Shown in pieces: positions 7,447 through 15,552 of a stretch of DNA of 64,000 nucleotides. Numbering within the stretch: the first letter of the stretch is position 1; each line of letters begins with the position of its first letter. Origin of the DNA: JAIBJN01 sp035461525 (GTDB taxonomy: Bacteria; Actinomycetota; Thermoleophilia; Gaiellales; Gaiellaceae); the NCBI GenBank assembly GCA_035461525.1, contig DATHVD010000013.1, forward strand, positions 1 through 64,000, given 5' to 3'. Under the pieces are notes generated by a model. It did no database searches. It was not told where the DNA came from and was given only the letters and a program-made list of their open reading frames with translations. A program made the position numbers and the translations under genes.

Positions 7447-9924
7447 ATGAGCACCATCGCACCATCCCAGACCGCGGTCTCCACGACCGTGGGACGTGAC
7501 GAGATCACGTTCGAGACAGGGAAGCTCGCCAAGCAGGCGGACGGCGCCGTCGTCGTGCGCAGCGGCGACACGATGATTCTCGCCACCGCCCAAGGGCGGC
7601 TCGAGGCGCGGGAGGGCGCGGACTTCTTCCCGCTCACCGTGGACATCGAAGAACGGATGTACGCCGCCGGCAAGATTCCCGGCGGCTTCTTCAAGCGCGA
7701 GGGACGGCCGACCGAGAAGGCCATCCTGACCGCGCGCATGATCGACCGCCCGATCCGGCCGCTCTGGCCGAAGGGCTTCAAGAACGAGGTCCACGTCGTC
7801 TGCACGACGCTCTCCGCCGACCTCGTCACCCCCTACGACATCCTCTGCATCAACGGTGCCGCGGCCGCGCTGATGATCTCGCCGCTTCCCTTCCAGGGTC
7901 CGGTGGGCGCCGTCCGGATCGGCATGATCGACGGCGAGCTCGTCGTCAACCCGACGCTCCCCGAGATCGAGGAGAGCTCGACGCTCGACCTGATCGTCGT
8001 CGGCACCAAGGAGGGCCTGACGATGGTCGAGGCCGGAGGCGACGAGGTGCCCGAGGCCACCCTCCTCGAGGCGCTCGAGCTCGCCCACGGCGAGATCACC
8101 AGGCTCTGCGAGGCGCAGGAGGATCTCGGCCGGCAGGTCGGGAAGCCCAAGTGGCTCGATACCGAGCTGACCGAGGAGCTCGAGGCGAGCCACGGCGAGC
8201 GCATCAACGCGCGCATCGCCGGGGCCGGGATCCGCGAGGCCGGCGCGGCGGTCGCCGAGATCGTCCGCGAGCTCTGCCCGCCGCTCACGATCGAATCCAC
8301 CGAGGAGGACATCGTCCGCGAGACGCAGGTGCGCGCGAGCCTCGAGATGATCCTCGAGCGCAGGCGCCTCGAGGCGGTCGTCGAGCCCGTTCGGGCGCAG
8401 TTCGAGAGCGAGCTCAGGGCGCTCACCGAGGCCGAGCAGGACTCGAAGCAGCTCAAGTCCGCGAAGCGAGCGCTCCTCTACGACAAGATCATCGACTCGG
8501 TGGGGCTGCCGTTCCCCGTCGGCCCGGCCGCCGAGGGCGACGGCGCGCCCGTCAAGGACGCCATGACGCGCCAGTACGTGAAGAAGGCGGCCGAGGCGAT
8601 CTACAAGGATCTCATCCGCACGAAGATCGCCGTCGAGAAGCGGCGCCCCGACGGCCGCGGCGCCGAGGAGATCCGGCCGATCGCGTGCGAGGTCGGAGTC
8701 GCCCCCCGCACGCACGGCTCGGCCCTCTTCACGCGCGGCGAGACGCAGATCATGACGCTCCTCACGCTCGGCACCGCCAAGGAGGGCCAGCGTATCGACG
8801 ACCTCTCGCTCGAGCAGGAGCGCCGCTACATGCACCACTACAACTTCCCGCCGTACTCGGTCGGGGAGACGGGCTTCATGCGCGGGCCGAAGCGCCGCGA
8901 CATCGGGCACGGGGCGCTGGCGCAACGCGCCCTCGAGCCGATGATCCCGGGCCTGGAGGAGTTCCCCTACACGGTGCGCCTCGTCTCGGAGACGCTCGAT
9001 TCGAACGGCTCCTCCTCGATGGGCTCGGTGTGCGGGTCGACGCTCGCGCTCATGGACGCCGGCGTGCCGATCAAGCGCCCGGTCAGCGGGATCGCCATGG
9101 GCCTCGTCAAGGAGGGCGACGACTACGTCGTCCTGACCGACATCCAGGGCGCGGAGGACCACCTCGGCGACATGGACTTCAAGGTCGCCGGCACGCGCCA
9201 CGGGATCACGGCCCTGCAGATGGACATCAAGATCACCGGCGTCACGCAGGAGATCATGCGCAACGCGCTCGAGCAGGCGAAGCGGGCGCGCGAGTTCATC
9301 CTCGATCGGATGGCCGAGACGATCTCGGAGGCGCGCACGGAGCTCGCCTCGCACGCGCCGCGGATCACCTCCATCTCCATCGACCCGGAGAAGATAGGGC
9401 TCGTCATCGGCAAGGGCGGCGAGACGATCCGCTCGCTCGAGGCCGACTACGACGTCCAGATCGACATCGAGGAGGACGGGACGATCCTCATCTACGCGAC
9501 CGAGGGCGAGAACGCCGATGCCGCGATCGCCGCCATCCAGGCGTTGACGAAGGAGCCCGAGGTCGGCGACACGTACACGGGGAAGGTCGTGAAGACGACC
9601 GACTTCGGCGCGTTTGTCGAGCTGAAGAAGGGCACCGACGGCCTCCTCCACGTCTCCAACGTCGGCCCCGGCCGCGTCGGGCACATCGAGGACGTGATCA
9701 GCAGGGGCGACGTCCTGGACGTCGTCGTCCAGGAGGTGGACAAGGCGCGCGGCCGTATCGGCCTCAAGCTCGTCGCCAAGCACGAGAACGGCGGCCTCGT
9801 CCAGCCGGACGAGCTGGTCGAGCGGGCGAAGGACGCCCCTCCGCGCGAGCGCCGCGAGCGCGAGGGCGGCGACCGGGGCGGCAGGCGCCCCCGCGGCGGG
9901 GGCCGCGGCCGCCGCGACGGCTAG
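7447..9924 (+). CDS. pnp: Polyribonucleotide nucleotidyltransferase (PNPase)
   Basis: PNPase degrades RNA 3' to 5' with phosphate as cosubstrate. The 825 residues contain RNase PH domain 1 (from about 10), the alpha-helical linker, RNase PH domain 2 (APRTHGSALFTRGETQ near 420), a KH domain with IGKGGETIR near 650, and an S1 domain at about 705-775. An Arg/Gly-rich tail follows and may aid RNA or partner binding. The ATG has a strong ribosome site, GGAGAAGGAGG, at the end of a structured leader. Confidence 0.97.
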   Translation: MSTIAPSQTAVSTTVGRDEITFETGKLAKQADGAVVVRSGDTMILATAQGRLEAREGADFFPLTVDIEERMYAAGKIPGGFFKREGRPTEKAILTARMIDRPIRPLWPKGFKNEVHVVCTTLSADLVTPYDILCINGAAAALMISPLPFQGPVGAVRIGMIDGELVVNPTLPEIEESSTLDLIVVGTKEGLTMVEAGGDEVPEATLLEALELAHGEITRLCEAQEDLGRQVGKPKWLDTELTEELEASHGERINARIAGAGIREAGAAVAEIVRELCPPLTIESTEEDIVRETQVRASLEMILERRRLEAVVEPVRAQFESELRALTEAEQDSKQLKSAKRALLYDKIIDSVGLPFPVGPAAEGDGAPVKDAMTRQYVKKAAEAIYKDLIRTKIAVEKRRPDGRGAEEIRPIACEVGVAPRTHGSALFTRGETQIMTLLTLGTAKEGQRIDDLSLEQERRYMHHYNFPPYSVGETGFMRGPKRRDIGHGALAQRALEPMIPGLEEFPYTVRLVSETLDSNGSSSMGSVCGSTLALMDAGVPIKRPVSGIAMGLVKEGDDYVVLTDIQGAEDHLGDMDFKVAGTRHGITALQMDIKITGVTQEIMRNALEQAKRAREFILDRMAETISEARTELASHAPRITSISIDPEKIGLVIGKGGETIRSLEADYDVQIDIEEDGTILIYATEGENADAAIAAIQALTKEPEVGDTYTGKVVKTTDFGAFVELKKGTDGLLHVSNVGPGRVGHIEDVISRGDVLDVVVQEVDKARGRIGLKLVAKHENGGLVQPDELVERAKDAPPRERREREGGDRGGRRPRGGGRGRRDG

Positions 9925-9973
9925 CCCCGAAGCCCGAACCGATCGGAACGCGGACGCGGGCGGCGGCCTGGAC

Positions 9974-10003
9974 GAGCCCAGGCAACAGCCTGTTACCTGG
10001 CTC
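9974..10003. terminator. Bidirectional stem-loop between pnp and the convergent permease gene
   Basis: GAGCCCAGG (9974-9982) pairs with CCTGGCTC (9996-10003) with one bulge, and AACA/TGTT pair inside. It overlaps the stop codon of the minus-strand permease gene, so it could end transcripts from both sides. No T-run is present. Confidence 0.45.
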
Positions 10004-10946
10004 CCGGGGTCGCCGCCTCCGCTTCGGGCATCGGCGCGGGGCGCCTCCGCGGGCCGCTCTGCTGCGCGAGCGCGACGCCGCCGACGACGAGCGCCCCGCC
10101 GAGGCCGAGCCAGACCGTGACCGGCTCGTCGAGGATGAGCGCGCCCATGGCGACGGCGATCACGGGTATCGCGTACGCGTACGACACGGCGCGCGTCGAT
10201 CCGAGACCCCGCAACCCGATGTTCCAGGCGACGTAGCCGAGCAGCGTGCAGGCGACGCCGAGGTAGAGGACGAGCGTGGCGTCGCCGGCCGAGATCCCCC
10301 GCACGGCGTCCACCGTCGACCCGTCCGCGAGCGGCAGGAGGGCGAGCGTGCCGAAGAGGCTCAGCGCGGCCGTGAGCGCGAGCAGGTCGTAGCGGCCGAG
10401 GAGCGGCTGCAGGAGGATGTTGTAGAGCGCGAACGCGAGCGGCGCGCCGAGGACGATCAGCGGCCCCTTCACGTTCGTGAGCGAGAGCTCCGCCCCGGAG
10501 CCCAGGAGGACGACGACCGCGACGCCGGCAAAGGCAACCGCGAGACCGAATACCCGGCGCAGGCTGGCGCGCTCCTGGCGGATGGCGAGGACGAGCACGA
10601 GCGTCATCGCCGGGGCAAGGGCGACGATGAGCGCGGCAGTCCCCGAGGTCGTGAAGCGCGTCCCGACGTTGAGCGAGACGTGGTAGCCGGCCACGACGAG
10701 GACCCCCGCGGCGCCGAGGCGGACCGCGTCGCCGCGCGTCAGCCTCGGGAGGCCGCCGGCCCGCCAGAGCACGAAGGCGAAGCCCGGCGCGGCGACGAGG
10801 TAGCGGAGGAGCGCAATGTCGCCGGCGTCGATCCCGTGGTCGAGGAGCGCCTTGATCGCCGAGAAGGCCCCCGCCCACGCGACGACGACGAGCCAGAGCG
10901 CCACGTGAGCGGCGGCGGGCCGGCGGGCATCGAACGCGCGCTCCAT
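9993..10946 (-). CDS. EamA/DMT-family membrane transporter
   Basis: This is a drug/metabolite transporter superfamily protein of 317 residues with about ten hydrophobic helices in two repeated halves, as the EamA fold requires (for example ALWLVVVAWAGAFSAIKALL near the start and VSYAYAIPVIAVAMGALIL near 240). The substrate cannot be told from sequence. The ATG at 10946 is preceded after 5 nt by TAAGTT, suggesting a leaderless transcript. Upstream in-frame codons would run into the promoter of the divergent peptidase gene. It splits the otherwise collinear pnp and M16 genes. Confidence 0.85.
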   Translation of the reverse strand: MERAFDARRPAAAHVALWLVVVAWAGAFSAIKALLDHGIDAGDIALLRYLVAAPGFAFVLWRAGGLPRLTRGDAVRLGAAGVLVVAGYHVSLNVGTRFTTSGTAALIVALAPAMTLVLVLAIRQERASLRRVFGLAVAFAGVAVVVLLGSGAELSLTNVKGPLIVLGAPLAFALYNILLQPLLGRYDLLALTAALSLFGTLALLPLADGSTVDAVRGISAGDATLVLYLGVACTLLGYVAWNIGLRGLGSTRAVSYAYAIPVIAVAMGALILDEPVTVWLGLGGALVVGGVALAQQSGPRRRPAPMPEAEAATPGAR

Positions 10947-10951
10947 CCAGC

Positions 10952-10957
10952 AACTTA
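10952..10957 (-). promoter_or_regulatory. -10 element TAAGTT for the EamA gene
   Basis: On the minus strand TAAGTT ends 5 nt before the ATG at 10946. It follows the same hexamer-then-start pattern seen at many genes here. Confidence 0.4.
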
Positions 10958-11035
10958 AACCAGCAGGGCGGCCCCGCCGTGAGACGGCGAGCGGCGACGA
11001 GCCGCTCACGGACTGCGAACGACCCCCTCCGGCCG

Positions 11036-11041
11036 TACGAT
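11036..11041 (+). promoter_or_regulatory. -10 element TACGAT for the M16 peptidase gene
   Basis: TACGAT ends 6 nt before the GTG at 11048. It decides the start against longer in-frame options. Confidence 0.55.
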
Positions 11042-11047
11042 GCGACC

Positions 11048-12343
11048 GTGCAGAACTACTTCCTCACGACCCTCGACGGCGGCACGCGCGTCGTCACCGA
11101 GCCGCTCGAGAGCGTGCGCTCGGCGGCGATCGGCCTCTGGATCGGCACCGGCTCGCGGGACGAGGACGACGGCCATGCCGGCGTCAGCCACTTCCTCGAG
11201 CACCTGCTCTTCAAGGGCTCCTCCTCGTACACGGCGGTGGAGATCGCCGAGATCTTCGACACGTTCGGGGGCGAGCTGAACGCGGCGACGTCGCGCGACT
11301 ACACGCTCGTCTACGCCCGCGTGCTCGACGAGCACATCGAGACGGCGCTGGACGTGATGACGGACATGGTCTTCGCGCCCACGCTCGCCGACCTCGACTC
11401 CGAGCGTGAGGTCGTGCTCGAGGAGATCGCCATGATCGAGGACTCACCGCAGGAACTCATCTTCGACCTCGTCGCGGGGGCGGTCTTCGGTGACCACCCG
11501 CTCGGCCGGCCGGTGCTCGGCTCCGCCGAGGTCATCTCCGGGATCTCGCGGCGCTCCGTCGCCGCCTGGCACCGGCGCCGCTACCGCGCGGAGAACGTCG
11601 TCGTGGCGACGGCGGGGAGCGTCGACCACGATCGCCTCGTGGAGCTCGTGCAGCGCATGGCGGCCAAGGCGCCCGACCCGCCCGCCCGGACACTGCGGGC
11701 ACGGGCGCCGTTCGTCGCGCCGCCGCCGCCGTCGCTCGTCTTCCAGCCGAAGACGACGGAGCAGTACCACGTCTGCCTCGCCGCGCCCGGGATCGCCCGC
11801 TCCGACCGGCGTCGCTTCACCGCCTCCGTCCTCGACGGCGTCCTCGGCGGGTCGGCCTCCTCGCGGCTCTTCCAGGAGATCCGGGAGAAGCGCGGCCTCG
11901 CCTACTCCGTGTACTCGTTCTCCTCGCAGTACGCCGACACGGGCCAGATCGGGATCGCGCTCGGGACGCGCGAGGAGAACCTGGAGGACTGCCTCCGAAT
12001 CGTCGCCGAGCAGGTCGAGGACGTCGCCGAGCGCGGGCCGGATCCCGACGAGCTGGCGCGCGCGAAGGAGAACCTCAAGGGCCGCATCATGCTCGCCATG
12101 GAGCTGACGTCGAACCGCATGAGCCGGCTCGGCAAGTCGCTCGTGACCGACAGCGAGCTCCTGTCACCCGACCGCATCCTCGCCGAGATCGAGGCGGTGG
12201 ACGCCGAGTCGGTCGGACGGCTCGCAGAGGTCGTCCTCGCGCTCGAGAACTTCTCCGTCGCCGCCATCGGCCCGAGCGAGGAGCGATTCCTCGCCGCGCT
12301 CGAGCCCGTCTGCTCGGGGCTCGTGGAGCGCGCCGCGGCGTGA
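11048..12343 (+). CDS. M16-family zinc metallopeptidase
   Basis: This 431-residue protein belongs to the pitrilysin/processing-peptidase family. The inverted zinc motif HFLEH (HxxEH) lies near residue 50, followed by the GGELNAATSRDYTLVYARVL region and a downstream glutamate helix (EREVVLEEIAM). The second, non-catalytic half begins near 220. The GTG at 11048 starts at QNYFLTTLDGGTRVVTE, the usual family start. Homologues (mlpA/ymxG type) follow pnp in Bacillus; here the gene is coupled to dapB by a GTGA overlap. Confidence 0.92.
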   Translation: MQNYFLTTLDGGTRVVTEPLESVRSAAIGLWIGTGSRDEDDGHAGVSHFLEHLLFKGSSSYTAVEIAEIFDTFGGELNAATSRDYTLVYARVLDEHIETALDVMTDMVFAPTLADLDSEREVVLEEIAMIEDSPQELIFDLVAGAVFGDHPLGRPVLGSAEVISGISRRSVAAWHRRRYRAENVVVATAGSVDHDRLVELVQRMAAKAPDPPARTLRARAPFVAPPPPSLVFQPKTTEQYHVCLAAPGIARSDRRRFTASVLDGVLGGSASSRLFQEIREKRGLAYSVYSFSSQYADTGQIGIALGTREENLEDCLRIVAEQVEDVAERGPDPDELARAKENLKGRIMLAMELTSNRMSRLGKSLVTDSELLSPDRILAEIEAVDAESVGRLAEVVLALENFSVAAIGPSEERFLAALEPVCSGLVERAAA

Positions 12344-12978
12344 AGGTCCTCCTCCTCGGCGCGGGGGGGAAGGTCGGGAGGGCGCTCGCGCCCCGGCTCG
12401 CCGCCGCCGGCCACGACGTCACCCCGGCCGGGCGGGACACCGCCTGGACGCCGGAGGGGCACGACGCGCTGGTCGACTTCACCCGGCCCGACGCCGTCCG
12501 CGGGAACGTCGAGCGCTGCCTCGCGGCCGGCGTGGCCTGCGTCGTCGGGACGACGGGGCTGGAGGAGGACGACCTCGCCGACCTCGACGCGCTCGCGCGG
12601 GAGCGGGGGATCGCGTGCCTGATTGCGCCGAACTTCGCCGTCGGCGCCGTCCTCATGATGCGCCTCGCCGCCGAGGCCGCGGCCGTCCTGCCCCGGGTGG
12701 AGATCGTCGAGCTGCACAACGAGGCCAAGCTCGACGCTCCCTCCGGCACCGCGAAGGCCACGGCCGCGGCGCTGCCAGGGGAGCCGCCCATCCACAGCGT
12801 GCGCCTCCCTGGCCTGGTCGCGCACCAGGAGGTGCTCCTCGGCGGCGAAGGCCAGCTCCTGACCATCAGGCACGACGCGTTCTCCCGCGAGGCGTTCGCG
12901 CCCGGCGTCCTCCTCGCCCTGGAACGGCTCCCGGACTTGCCGCCGGGCCTCACCCTCGGCCTCGACGCGATCCTGTGA
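12340..12978 (+). CDS. dapB: 4-hydroxy-tetrahydrodipicolinate reductase, compact form
   Basis: DapB reduces the DapA product on the path to lysine and diaminopimelate. A Rossmann start (LLLGAGGKVGRALAPRLAA) is followed by VGTTG, APNFAVGA and the catalytic-loop motif ELHNEAKLDAPSGTA. At 212 residues it is shorter than the usual 240-270, mainly within the nucleotide-binding half. The catalytic His and Lys of the HHxxxK motif remain but the second His is Asn. The GTG start overlaps the peptidase stop (GTGA), and its own stop overlaps the next gene the same way. Confidence 0.9.
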   Translation: MKVLLLGAGGKVGRALAPRLAAAGHDVTPAGRDTAWTPEGHDALVDFTRPDAVRGNVERCLAAGVACVVGTTGLEEDDLADLDALARERGIACLIAPNFAVGAVLMMRLAAEAAAVLPRVEIVELHNEAKLDAPSGTAKATAAALPGEPPIHSVRLPGLVAHQEVLLGGEGQLLTIRHDAFSREAFAPGVLLALERLPDLPPGLTLGLDAIL

Positions 12979-13418
12979 CCGGCCTCGACGATCGTGTCCG
13001 GCTCGCGATCTACCAGGCGTTCATCGCCGGCGGCAGGCCGCCGACCGTGCCGGAGGCGGCCGGGGCAGTCGACGCGGCCGAGGAGGACGTGGCGGACGCG
13101 TACGACCGGCTCGCCCGCGACCGCGTGATCGTCCTCGCCCCGGACACGGGGTACGTCTGGATGGCGGCCCCCTTCTCGGCGATGCCCACGCGCTTTCGCG
13201 TCGAGACCGCCCGCGGCGCCTGGTTCGGGAACTGCATCTGGGACGCGCTCGGGATCCCGGCCATGCTCGGCGACGACGGGGTCGTCTCGACCACATGTCC
13301 GGACTGCGGCGACCCCTTCGAGGCGCGCGTCTCCGGCGGCGAGCTCGCGGACGACGGCTTCGTCGCCCACTTCGCCGTTCCAGCGGCGCGCTGGTGGGAC
13401 GACATCGGCTACACCTGA
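12975..13418 (+). CDS. Organomercurial-lyase (MerB)-like protein
   Basis: The 147-residue protein resembles alkylmercury lyase. An N-terminal winged-helix-like segment (about 7-60) precedes a core with FGNCIWDALGIPAML near 75-90, where Cys and Asp three residues apart match the MerB Cys96/Asp99 pair. CPDCGDPF follows, then the end AHFAVPAARWWDDIGYT. The second active-site Cys of MerB (Cys159) has no counterpart, so true C-Hg cleavage is doubtful. It is coupled by overlapping codons to dapB and lies before dapA, with no mer regulator, mercuric reductase or transporter nearby. Confidence 0.65.
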   Translation: MTGLDDRVRLAIYQAFIAGGRPPTVPEAAGAVDAAEEDVADAYDRLARDRVIVLAPDTGYVWMAAPFSAMPTRFRVETARGAWFGNCIWDALGIPAMLGDDGVVSTTCPDCGDPFEARVSGGELADDGFVAHFAVPAARWWDDIGYT

Positions 13419-13424
13419 GCGACG

Positions 13425-13643
13425 ATGCTCGCCTTCCGGTCGGAGGAGCACGTCCACCGCTGGTGCCGCGAGGAGGGAGTCGCTCGCGGCGCGGCCTTCT
13501 CCGCCCGGCAGGCCTGGGGCCTCGCGCGGGCCTGGTACGCCGACCGGCTCCGCCCAGGCTGGCAGCGGCGCTCGCCGGCCGAGACCGAGGAGCTCTTTGC
13601 CTCCTTGGGGTTGACCGGGCCGTTCTGGCAACTCCGGCGGTAA
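13425..13643 (+). CDS. Small partner of the MerB-like protein, function unknown
   Basis: This 72-residue protein begins 6 nt after the MerB-like stop. It has a FRSEEHVHRWC start, an ARAWYADRLRPGW centre and an ending in LTGPFWQLRR, a pattern I associate with a short protein that accompanies or is fused to MerB-like proteins in environmental bacteria. It is soluble, with no membrane segment. I do not know its function. Co-transcription with the MerB-like gene is very likely from the spacing. Confidence 0.6.
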   Translation: MLAFRSEEHVHRWCREEGVARGAAFSARQAWGLARAWYADRLRPGWQRRSPAETEELFASLGLTGPFWQLRR

Positions 13644-13650
13644 TGGCCAG

Positions 13651-13656
13651 TACAAT
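13651..13656 (+). promoter_or_regulatory. -10 element TACAAT for dapA
   Basis: TACAAT ends 7 nt before the GTG at 13664. It implies a separate leaderless dapA transcript inside the cluster and fixes the start. Confidence 0.6.
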
Positions 13657-13663
13657 CCGACCC

Positions 13664-14548
13664 GTGCTCGGCGAGATCCTCACAGCCGCGGTCACGCCGT
13701 TTCGCTCGGACGGGTCGGTGGACGTCGAGACCTTCAGGCGTCTCTGCGCCCATCTCGTGGCGACCGGCTCGGACGGCGTCGTCGTCGCCGGCACGACGGG
13801 CGAGTCGCCGACGCTCACGGATGAGGAGCGGCTCGGGCTCTTCGCCGCCGCGGTCGAGGCGATCGGCGACCGGGCGACGGTGGTCGCGGGCACGGGCACC
13901 TACTCGACGGCCCACTCGGTGCACCTGACGGGTCAGGCGCACGAGCTCGGGGTCGACGGCTTCCTCGTCGTCACGCCGTACTACTCGAAGCCTCCGGTAC
14001 GCGGGATCGTGGAGCACTTCCGCGCCATCGCGGCCGCCACCGACCGGCCGATCATGGTCTACAACATCCCGCAGCGCGTCGTCGTCAACCTCGAGCCTGA
14101 GGCGCTCGCCGAGCTCGACGAGATCCCCAACATCACGGCCGTGAAGCAGGCGACGCCCGACCTCGATCAGGCCCGGCGGATCCTGGAGGAGACCGACCTC
14201 GCGCTCTACGCGGGCAACGACGACCTCCTCCTGCCCTTCCTCCAGCTGGGCGGGACGGGCGGCGTCCACGTCTACACGCACCTCGTCGGCGAGCGCGTGC
14301 GGGAACTCCTCACCCGCTTCCGCGCCGGCGACGTCGTGGGCGCCCGGGTGATCGACGACGAGCTCCGGCCCCTGATCGACGCCCTCGCCGTGACGACCAA
14401 CCCGATTCCCGTCAAGGCCGCGCTCGCGCTCGCCGGCCGCGACGTCGGCGGGCTGCGGCTCCCGCTCGTCGAGGCGACCGACGAGGAGAAGGCCGTGCTG
14501 CGGGCCGCGCTCGAGCGGGCCGGGATCCTCGAGAGCGCCCGGGTCTGA
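13664..14548 (+). CDS. dapA: 4-hydroxy-tetrahydrodipicolinate synthase
   Basis: DapA condenses pyruvate with aspartate semialdehyde, the first step toward diaminopimelate and lysine. The 294 residues form a TIM barrel with the hallmarks VAGTTGESPTL near residue 42, the catalytic Tyr in MVYNIPQR near 130, and the Schiff-base Lys in ITAVKQATPD near 160. Length is standard. The GTG start follows a -10 hexamer without a ribosome site. It completes the dapB-dapA pair around the MerB-like genes. Confidence 0.96.
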   Translation: MLGEILTAAVTPFRSDGSVDVETFRRLCAHLVATGSDGVVVAGTTGESPTLTDEERLGLFAAAVEAIGDRATVVAGTGTYSTAHSVHLTGQAHELGVDGFLVVTPYYSKPPVRGIVEHFRAIAAATDRPIMVYNIPQRVVVNLEPEALAELDEIPNITAVKQATPDLDQARRILEETDLALYAGNDDLLLPFLQLGGTGGVHVYTHLVGERVRELLTRFRAGDVVGARVIDDELRPLIDALAVTTNPIPVKAALALAGRDVGGLRLPLVEATDEEKAVLRAALERAGILESARV

Positions 14549-14559
14549 GCGCGTGCGGC

Positions 14560-15493
14560 TCAGGCCGCGTGCAGGTCGCCGGCGAGGTACTTGAGGCCCG
14601 AGTCGACGTTGACCGTCGCCACGCGAGCGCCCGTGCCCAGCCGGCGGGCGAGCTCGAGGGCCGCGGCGATGTTCGCGCCGGTGGAGGGCCCGCAGAGGAG
14701 CCCTCCTCGCGGGCGACGCGCCGTCGCCATCGCCTCCGCCTCCGGGACGGCCATGACCTCGTCGAAGTCCTCGCGTGCGAGGAGGGGCGGCCAGAAGCCG
14801 GCGCCGCCACCCTCGATGCGGTGCGTGCCGGCAGGCCTGCCCGAGATCACCGCCGACTCGCCCGGCTCGACGACCACCCGGTGGACGTCCGGGAGGGCGT
14901 TCCTGAGCGCGCGGGTGACGCCGGCGAAGCAGCCGGCCGTGCCGACGTACGCGCAGAAGGCGTCGACGCGCCCGTCGAGCTCGTCGAGGAGCTCGCGGCC
15001 CAGCTCCTCGTAGCCGGGGAGCATGTCGCTGTTCCGGAACTGGTCCGTGGCGAAGCCGTCCACCTTCTCGACGACCTCGGCGGCGCGCTCGATCATGCGC
15101 GGGATCAGGTCGGGGGTGATCCCCCTCCGGGCTCCGGACCAGCTCCAGCTCGGCGCCGAAGGCCCGCATCGTCCTCAGCTTCTCGGGCGCGAACGCGTCG
15201 GAGCTGACGATCCGCAGCGGGTATCCTTTTCACGGCGCAGACGAAGGCGAGCGAGGAGCCGGTGCTCCCGCCCGTGTACTCCAGACGGTCTGCCCGGGCC
15301 GGAGGCGCCCGCTCCGTTCGGCCCCCTCGATCATGGCGAGGGCCATCCGGTCCTTGTAGGAGCCGGTCGGGTTCGCCGACTCGAGCTTGACCCAGAGCTC
15401 GGCGTCGCCGGGCCGGGTCAGGCGCTCGAGCCGGACGACAGGCGTCCGGCCGATCGTGCCGAGCAGCGCCGCCCGGTCGCTCCTGTTCGCCAT
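14560..15493 (-). pseudogene. Cysteine-synthase-like PLP enzyme, broken by frameshifts
   Basis: The N-terminal part (from ATG 15493) reads GTIGRTPVVRLERL and the PLP-lysine motif NPTGSYKDRMA. The C-terminal part (from about 15096) reads VGTAGCFAGVTRAL and LLCGPSTGANIAAAL. Between them the frame must change three times to keep family similarity: a lost base near 15281-15286, an extra base in an A4 run at 15227-15230, and an extra base in a G5 run at 15121-15125. A fourth, compensated pair near 14699-14717 replaces an expected REEG. All lie at short homopolymers, so decay or base-calling error are both possible. A leaderless-type promoter is still present. Confidence 0.8.
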
Positions 15494-15501
15494 CTCGGCG
15501 C

Positions 15502-15507
15502 AGAGTA
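15502..15507 (-). promoter_or_regulatory. -10 element TACTCT for the cysteine-synthase-like gene
   Basis: TACTCT (minus strand) ends 8 nt before the ATG at 15493 and is divergent from the RNase J promoter 30 bp away. Confidence 0.45.
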
Positions 15508-15537
15508 CAGGGAGGGCGTGCCGGGGAGGCGACGGAC

Positions 15538-15543
15538 TACACT
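15538..15543 (+). promoter_or_regulatory. -10 element TACACT for rnj
   Basis: TACACT ends 9 nt before the ATG at 15553. There is no ribosome site between them. Confidence 0.55.
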
Positions 15544-15552
15544 TCCCGCCGC

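Noticed and set aside
7288..10953. Very long minus-strand open frame (over 1,200 codons) antisense to pnp
   Set aside because: It is low-complexity Arg/Ala/Asp-rich and lies opposite a strongly conserved gene; such frames are expected by chance at this GC content.
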